64,000 bases of DNA from Molanna angustata (lineage: Eukaryota > Arthropoda > Insecta > Trichoptera > Molannidae), in NCBI GenBank assembly GCA_963576475.1, contig OY754978.1, forward strand, positions 215,001-279,000, written 5' to 3'. A program made the translations under genes and the position numbers. Shown here one piece after another: positions 60,601 through 64,000 of this stretch; position 1 is the first letter of the stretch, and the number at the start of each line of letters is the position of its first letter. The notes beneath the pieces are model-generated. The model searched no databases, was not told the DNA's origin, and was given only the letters and a program-made list of their open reading frames with translations.

Positions 60601-60928
60601 AAACAAAAGTCGTATGCAATGCAGTTTTCTTAAGATCTTTTCTCCTGACAGCTAATGCAGTATCGAACGTTTCTCTTTTCAGTTCCAGTCCTTCTGTTTT
60701 ACTATACGATCCTATCTCTTCAAAGATCAGGTTAGTTGATGGGCGGTGTCGATATACTGAAAAAATATATAAACGATTAAATTTCGAAAATTATTTAGTT
60801 ATTTTCTGCACCGGTTTGATTTCGAATTCGATGTTACCTTGAACAAGTTTGATATTACTGGAATCATCCGTTACTGCTACTGTAACCTCACTGTCTATCA
60901 GAATAATTAGATTTTGAAATATGAAACC
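53567..60928 (-). CDS. Ir75-like: Ionotropic receptor of the IR75 clade (spliced gene, possibly disrupted)
   Basis: Ligand-gated cation-channel subunit of insect chemosensory neurons; IR75s are known as acid or amine sensors working with co-receptor IR8a. Exons on minus with consistent phases: about 60928-60838, 60756-60561, 60419-60244, 59802-59570, 58934-58826, 57638-57457, 55889-55794, 55325-55159, then a terminal exon inside 54431-53567. Visible in order: HIDGIVKINFRVMKFLVHLLN-type S1 start; TPFFLRNSR, whose Arg aligns with the ligand-binding Arg; FRKPQLS; TM1 (WISLCVLLALGTVLLYLV); pore with QQ; TM2 followed by SYTANI; S2 with SIEEGVEKIRK; C-terminal LQRIKECGIESREI; TM3 (SFVSVGLTDILPLL). 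The acidic S2 ligand residue appears replaced (FFVMVGSGY). The N terminus and start codon are not located. An apparent +1 frame break precedes TM3. Other acid-sensing IRs (IR64a) are less likely. Confidence 0.85.
53621..54436. repeat. 136-bp tandem repeat, 6 units (exon-derived)
   Basis: Starts at 53621, 53757, 53893, 54029, 54165 and 54301. Units differ by single bases (ATGCCG/ATACCG/TTACCG, CAACCCAAC/CAACCAAAC, CTTCCTCC/CTTCATCC). It coincides with the terminal exon of the IR75-like gene. Confidence 0.97.
54561..54643. repeat. (TG)n microsatellite
   Basis: About 41 perfect dinucleotides, in an intron of the IR75-like gene. Confidence 0.97.
54690..54815 (-). mobile_element. SINE-3 (tRNA-derived) copy
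   Basis: Minus strand: GGTGGCAGAGTGGTTAGCGC (A-box region), GAGTTCAAATCC (B box), CGACCGATTTCGTTCACC body, GCATTTATGC and a GTAATG end. It lies in an IR75-like intron in the same orientation as the gene. Confidence 0.85.
55159..55325 (-). CDS. Ir75-like exon, S2 end
   Basis: Acceptor TTATTTCAG, donor GG|GTAAAT (phase 2). Reads GMFGFFVMVGSGYDLVKRT, YLEHEKCDLTEMPMLDWIE and KNSSIKEIFKI. E-K-C and the K-N-S-x-x-K-E-I-F-K run are IR75 hallmarks. Met lies at the usual acidic position after FFV. Confidence 0.9.
55400..55720. repeat. Family-R repeat, longest copy
   Basis: Plus: GCTGTGAAGCACCGGCTTTG...GCCGGGTTATCGAAAATACA...GGTGAGACGAGACTAGTGTG...CCCCACGTTGTGG...CAATGGTATGTATG then AAAATAAA. The A-rich 3' edge supports a retrotransposon 3' end. 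It lies in an intron of the IR75-like gene. Confidence 0.75.
55794..55889 (-). CDS. Ir75-like exon, S2
   Basis: Acceptor TTTTTAG, donor GTAAGA, phase 0 on both sides. 32 codons: NQMDPLKRSIWETKIYKNS, FVSIEEGVEKIRK. Confidence 0.9.
56083..57090. repeat. 53-bp tandem repeat, 19 units
   Basis: CCACGGGTGG recurs every 53 bp from 56101 to 57055 with almost no variation (one GGATTTGAG; a GTTGATGACC in the last). It lies in the intron between the TM2 and S2 exons of the IR75-like gene. On the transcribed strand each unit reads CCACCCGTGGTGAGTAAGTA, containing a GTGAGT donor-like motif. Confidence 0.97.
57457..57638 (-). CDS. Ir75-like exon, TM2 and S2 start
   Basis: Acceptor TGTTATCAG, donor GTAATA. 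Reads RLVTLFLFTGIMLLYTSYT, ANIVVVLLQSTTNSIKTL and NTPFYKKFMK. SYTANI is the conserved iGluR/IR motif after TM2. The Thr in NTPFY lies where the S2 ligand-contact Thr/Ser is expected. Confidence 0.93.
58146..58275 (-). mobile_element. SINE-1 fragment (body and tail)
   Basis: GCTTCTCAGGCAACTAACAA...AACAAGTTGCCACATTCTGG...GTCTCACAGATCCAGACTA. The tRNA-like head is absent. Intronic. Confidence 0.85.
58637..58765. mobile_element. 129-bp MITE, GGGTCGTATTACA inverted ends
   Basis: GGGTCGTATTACAAGAGTTATT at the left, and the inverse AATAATTCCTGTAATACAACCC at the right. Internal sub-inversions GAAAATGTAAGAAAA/TTTTCTTACATT and GTCCCGT/ACGGGAC make the whole element fold. Intronic. Its minimal derivative is at 29832-29876. 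Confidence 0.8.
58826..58934 (-). CDS. Ir75-like exon, pore region
   Basis: Acceptor ATTTTCAG, donor GTCAAT. 36 codons: STVSDKNQFGKVFWLTLMT, VVQQNNSSELS, ECKTIT. The paired Gln of the IR pore helix is present and the phases (0 in, 1 out) fit both neighbours. Too short to stand out as an open frame. Confidence 0.85.
59151..59360 (-). mobile_element. SINE-1 copy
   Basis: Minus: GTCGGCCTTCGTGGTTCTGTTGG head, GGGTTCGATTCCCGGTGGAG B box, shared body. Intronic, same orientation as the IR75-like gene. Confidence 0.9.
59570..59802 (-). CDS. Ir75-like exon, S1 end and TM1
   Basis: Acceptor ATTTTTCAG, donor GTAAGA. Contains TPFFLRNSRLNLAYPIAKS, GRFVFRKPQLSQTSNIFLL and a hydrophobic TM1 (RLVWISLCVLLALGTVLLY). 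An apparent longer open frame up to 60001 crosses the acceptor into the intron and is not coding. Confidence 0.92.
59835..60030 (+). pseudogene. LINE ORF2 C-terminal relic in an intron
   Basis: The plus frame reads ATCDCGEQQTTAHLCSCP, stop, SPVNCTMHDLMVGND and CAIDVASHWRKIY. C-D-C-G-x-x-x-x-T-x-x-H-L-x-x-C-P is the zinc-knuckle-like end of insect LINE polyproteins. It ends in an AATAAATA-like tail. It is opposite in strand to the host gene and produces the false minus open frame there. Confidence 0.75.
60068..60206 (-). mobile_element. SINE-3 copy
   Basis: Minus: CGATGGCAGAGCGGTCAGCG head, GAGTTCGAATCCTGCC B box, CGACCGATTTCGTTCACC, GCATTTATGC. Intronic. Confidence 0.88.
60244..60419 (-). 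CDS. Ir75-like exon, S1 ligand-binding lobe
   Basis: Acceptor CTATTTCAG, donor GTATGG. Reads KHIDGIVKINFRVMKFLV, YTFSNFWGNQASNGSWTGI and DKKEIDMT. The W-G ... S-W-T-G-I ... E-I-D block is the IR75 S1 signature. Confidence 0.9.
60561..60756 (-). CDS. Ir75-like exon (end of N-terminal domain, S1 start)
   Basis: Acceptor TTTTTTCAG, donor GTATGT. 64 codons: VYRHRPSTNLIFEEIGSY, LELKRETFDTALAVRRKDL, TTFVFVSNDSIYHLEDY. V-Y at the start and R-R-K-D-L are typical of IR75 sequences. It joins the next exon as Tyr-Lys-Phe-Lys. Confidence 0.85.
60838..60928 (-). CDS. Ir75-like exon, N-terminal domain (5' limit uncertain)
   Basis: Reads IDSEVTVAVTDDSSNIKLVQ and ends CAAG|GTAACA (phase 1). The upstream limit is a guess at the ATTAG acceptor before 60928; the frame stays open to about 61057. 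A further small exon at 61111-61064 (TTCCAG acceptor, GTAAGA donor, reading LIRPKCLVHHTVRYF) is possible but unproven. Confidence 0.6.
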
Positions 60929-61111
60929 TAATATCATTTCAGTTCCTACCACATTTCCATCTGTGTTCGTAAATTCTTCATTTCTTTTATATTTTGACAT
61001 TTGACTTTCAGAAGTTGTATTTGTTTCCATTGCATTCCACGAAGGCGTTACTGAATTTCTTACAAAAAATATCTAACGGTATGGTGAACTAAACATTTCG
61101 GACGTATTAAA

Positions 61112-62120
61112 CTGGAACAAGAAAAGTAGTTATTACCAAGTATAAAGCTATGAAGATTATTGAATTATTAGAGTTAACGTCCACATAAGCGTAGCTGACG
61201 GATGGGATGCAACGCATCGGATAGATTTTAGTATTATTTATATAGGATTTGCGCACATCGAATCGTCGTCAACACCGACATCGGCGTCGTTGCTAAGACA
61301 CAAAAATCCGATCCGTACGCTAAGCCTTATGATTCAAATAAAATGACTGAACCGCCCTTCATTCTTCTTCAAAAATATCTACAAAAATACTTCTTTATGT
61401 GATTGTCTCATTTGGGTCCTTGTTTATGTGGAGTGCATATGATATACACTTTTACTATAAATTAATAAACTGTCAACTCACAGTGTATAATCTGACATTA
61501 GAAAAAGGCAAAAATACTACTACCTACCTACCACCATAATTAATATTTTTAATAAAATAAGAAAAATATGATCCAGTTTAAAATATGAATAAACACAATG
61601 GGATAATCATATATTATGTTCTCAACAAAATAGGCACATAATATTGTGTTACTTTGCATACTATCAGAATAAACAGTTTTAAAAAGAAATATATATATCT
61701 ACCTGGGTGCTTACCATTTGAAACGAGTAGCATAAATTACATAAATATAAATCACCTTAAATTATTTCATAGACCCAAGATAAAAATATACAACTGTGTT
61801 TTACAGACATTCATTTATATACCTATGTGATAAATAATACCATGCAACTAGTTTATTATCTCATCAATTGCCAAATTAATTCCAACCTGATTTTTCTACC
61901 CCACATAAAATATACCTTATCACGTTCTTTATGTCTTATAATGTATCGACTCATTTCTCAATAATTTCAAATGGAAAATGGTATTCTTCAAATGTAAAAC
62001 TGTATACTTCAAATGTAAATTTCTATTTTCTATTGTATTATATAATTTCTTCAGATTGAAAATTTGAAAAGTATAAAAAAGTACTTAAGTGGGTATATAA
62101 AATGTGCTTTTCGGGAGGAT
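61112..62120. other. Non-coding stretch 5' of the IR75-like gene
   Basis: Contains a C+G-richer piece near 61185-61330 (GACATCGGCGTCGTTG). The missing N-terminal exons may lie here, but I could not identify them. Confidence 0.4.
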
Positions 62121-62173
62121 GATGGGTGGATTCTCGCTATAAAAAAATAATAATACTATGTGTTAAATCTAAA

Positions 62174-63412
62174 ATGGATTCATTTTTAGAAAGTTTAGAT
62201 TTAAGTTTCTTAGAAAACTATACTCATACTATCTGTAACATTGAATTTTGTTGTCTCTTATTAAAAGGAGACAATAATTTGAAAATTTTAAATCCAAATA
62301 TTAGAAGTCTCAATAAAAATTTTGATGACTTTGTTGTAATGATTGAAGACTTACAAACTGAACTTGACATAATTATACTTACCGAATGCTTTGTATCAAA
62401 TAACCACATACCAAGTCACATAGAAAACTACAAGACTTTTACAACACAAAATAACTACACTAAAAATGATGGTGTAGTGATTTTTATCAAAAACACACTA
62501 AATGTTGACGTAACTGAACTCGCTATACCAAATGCAAATTGTCTACAAATCCAAATAAATCACGACACATGCATTCTTGCTATTTACAGAACACCTTCAA
62601 TTCACAACATCACCCTTTTCTTGGATAATTTGAACTGTGCACTTGAACCTTTGACCAATTTTAAAAATCTTATCATTGCAGGAGATTTAAATATAAATAC
62701 GTTAAATGAAAATCCGCATCCCCAACTTCTAGATTATGAAACACTTCTAATACACCACGACCTACAAAGTGCAATAAATAAACCAACTCGTATAACAACA
62801 AATTCCAAAACTTGCATTGACCACATAATGATTAGAACTAAAAAAACATTCAAATCACTAATCTACGAATCATCAATTACAGACCACTACACAACTTTTA
62901 TTAACATAACCCAAACACAACATAAACAAGATACAAACTTACAATACACTAAATTAAAAATTGACTATGATAGCCTTAAAACAACTCTAGGACTCCAAAA
63001 TTGGGAGCATATAACCTCAATAACTGATGTGAATTTAGCCTGGAATATCTTTCAAGAATATTTACAAAAAGAAATAGGAAAACATAGTCAACTCTCATAT
63101 GTAAATATTCCACATAAAAACAAACCAATTAAACCGTGGATAACCCAAGGAATTATTAAATCCATCCACAAAAGAAATAGATTACACCAGAAATGCTTTA
63201 AAAATCCATATGACATGATCCTACTTAACCACTACAGAAGATATAGAAATACCTGTTCCATAATTATTCGTAAAGCAAAGCAAATATACTACACTTCAAA
63301 AGTGATTGAAAATAAAAATAATCCCAAAAGAATTTGGGATATTATAAAGGAAATTACATGTACAACTGTTTTAGTTGTAGAAAACAATCAAGTATCAAAG
63401 AACTCAAGATAA
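62174..63412 (+). CDS. LINE ORF2, endonuclease domain (frame-broken)
   Basis: The first ATG in frame is 62174; the frame also extends to a GTG at 62126, an unlikely start in a eukaryote. Apurinic-type endonuclease motifs appear in order: LNPNIRSLN (nucleotide-contact Asn), IILTEC (catalytic Glu), AIYRTP, AGDLNIN (catalytic Asp/Asn), CIDHIM, SSITDH (catalytic Asp-His). A linker with KPWITQGIIKSIHKRNRLH follows. The frame ends at TAA 63410-63412, where the meaningful sequence has already moved to another frame. No N-terminal ORF1-like part is seen. Confidence 0.88.
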   Translation: MDSFLESLDLSFLENYTHTICNIEFCCLLLKGDNNLKILNPNIRSLNKNFDDFVVMIEDLQTELDIIILTECFVSNNHIPSHIENYKTFTTQNNYTKNDGVVIFIKNTLNVDVTELAIPNANCLQIQINHDTCILAIYRTPSIHNITLFLDNLNCALEPLTNFKNLIIAGDLNINTLNENPHPQLLDYETLLIHHDLQSAINKPTRITTNSKTCIDHIMIRTKKTFKSLIYESSITDHYTTFINITQTQHKQDTNLQYTKLKIDYDSLKTTLGLQNWEHITSITDVNLAWNIFQEYLQKEIGKHSQLSYVNIPHKNKPIKPWITQGIIKSIHKRNRLHQKCFKNPYDMILLNHYRRYRNTCSIIIRKAKQIYYTSKVIENKNNPKRIWDIIKEITCTTVLVVENNQVSKNSR

Positions 63413-64000
63413 ATAATACTAAAACTACCTTTGCCGAAAATCCTAATGATATTGTAAACCATTTTAATTCCTTTTTTTCCACTATCGGTTCCAACTTGGC
63501 CAAAAATATCAAATTAACAAATCAAAACGACCCCATTGCACAATACAATAATCACTCTACAAATAATTTCATTCTTGAAAAGGCCTCATCGGATGAAATA
63601 AACAAAGCAATAATAAAAATAAAACCAAACTGTGCTACAGGAATAGACCATCTATCTGAAAAATCAATTAAGCTCCTTAAAAATGAATTAATAGCTCCGC
63701 TTACATATCTAGTTAACTTATCTATAACTAACGGCATCTTCCCAACGTCTATGAAGACCGCAAAAATTGTACCCATATTCAAGGATGGAAACAAAGACGA
63801 AGTAAATAATTACCGCCCAATAAGTGTACTAAACATTCTCTCTAAAATCATAGAAAGAATCATAAAAAATCAACTTACAAACTACTTTGACAAAAACAAT
63901 ATCTGGTCAAACAATCAGTATGGTTTTAGAGAAGGAAGGTCTACCTCGGATGCTATTTCTGAAGTCACTGGATATATAACTCAGAATGTTGACAAAGGCA
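63382..64000 (+). CDS. LINE ORF2 continuation, reverse transcriptase (partial)
   Basis: Open frame (codons at 63382, 63385...) to the window end. ADENPNDIV-type lead-in (AENPNDIVNHFNSFFSTIG), CATGIDHLSEKSIKLLKNE (RT block 1-like), GIFPTSMKTAKIVPIFKDG, NNYRPISVLNILSKIIERI (block 2-like), QYGFREGRSTSDAI (block 3). The catalytic Y-x-D-D would lie beyond 64000. It is offset by one base from the endonuclease frame, consistent with a single-base deletion. Confidence 0.88.

Larger units (their letters stand above)
62126..64000 (+). mobile_element. CR1/L2/Jockey-like LINE, 5' part, runs off window
   Basis: Non-LTR retrotransposon encoding an AP-type endonuclease followed by reverse transcriptase. 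The two domains are in different frames (break near 63360-63385). The right end lies beyond the window. The 5' boundary is not defined; the open frame begins just upstream of the first ATG at 62174. It is divergent to the IR75-like gene, about 1.1 kb from its 5' part. Confidence 0.9.

Noticed and set aside
60582..60842. 86-codon plus open frame
   Set aside because: Antisense shadow of the IR75-like exons.

Overview
The window is AT-rich eukaryotic DNA from an insect. The evidence is an ionotropic-receptor (IR) gene of the insect-type IR75 clade split by GT-AG introns, one nuclear tRNA-Pro gene, at least three tRNA-derived SINE families, and many truncated non-LTR retrotransposons. Abundant TACC/GGTA microsatellite and the look of the IR suggest a moth or butterfly (Lepidoptera), but that is inference.

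Layout. 1-5928 is a homogeneous satellite: 42 units of 128 bp and 4 units of 138 bp; the window opens inside it. 5.9-49 kb has no recognisable host protein-coding gene. It holds the tRNA-Pro gene (10122-10193, minus), LINE 3' halves on both strands, SINEs, fold-back elements (the largest at 30715-31310), a decayed coding-like array (35140-35935) and minisatellites of 69, 24 and 27 bp. 49.5-51.2 kb carries a diverged repeat field ending in a 96-bp x 8 array, followed by simple repeats to 53.1 kb.

53.57-61 kb is the one host gene seen: an IR75-like receptor on the minus strand. Eight internal or partial exons and a terminal exon join in consistent phase at GT-AG sites. The terminal exon lies in a 136-bp x 6 array, so the array is a tandem multiplication of that exon. 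All copies share an apparent +1 frame break before the last membrane segment. One intron carries a 53-bp x 19 array in which each unit presents a strong 5' splice-donor-like motif on the transcribed strand. Almost every intron also holds a SINE, LINE or MITE.

62.1-64.0 kb is the 5' part of a CR1/L2/Jockey-like LINE on the plus strand: endonuclease, then reverse transcriptase after a one-base frame break, running off the window.

The main themes are tandem arrays growing out of pre-existing sequence (an exon, or dispersed repeats) and a SINE family whose 3' end matches the 3' end of LINEs in the same window.
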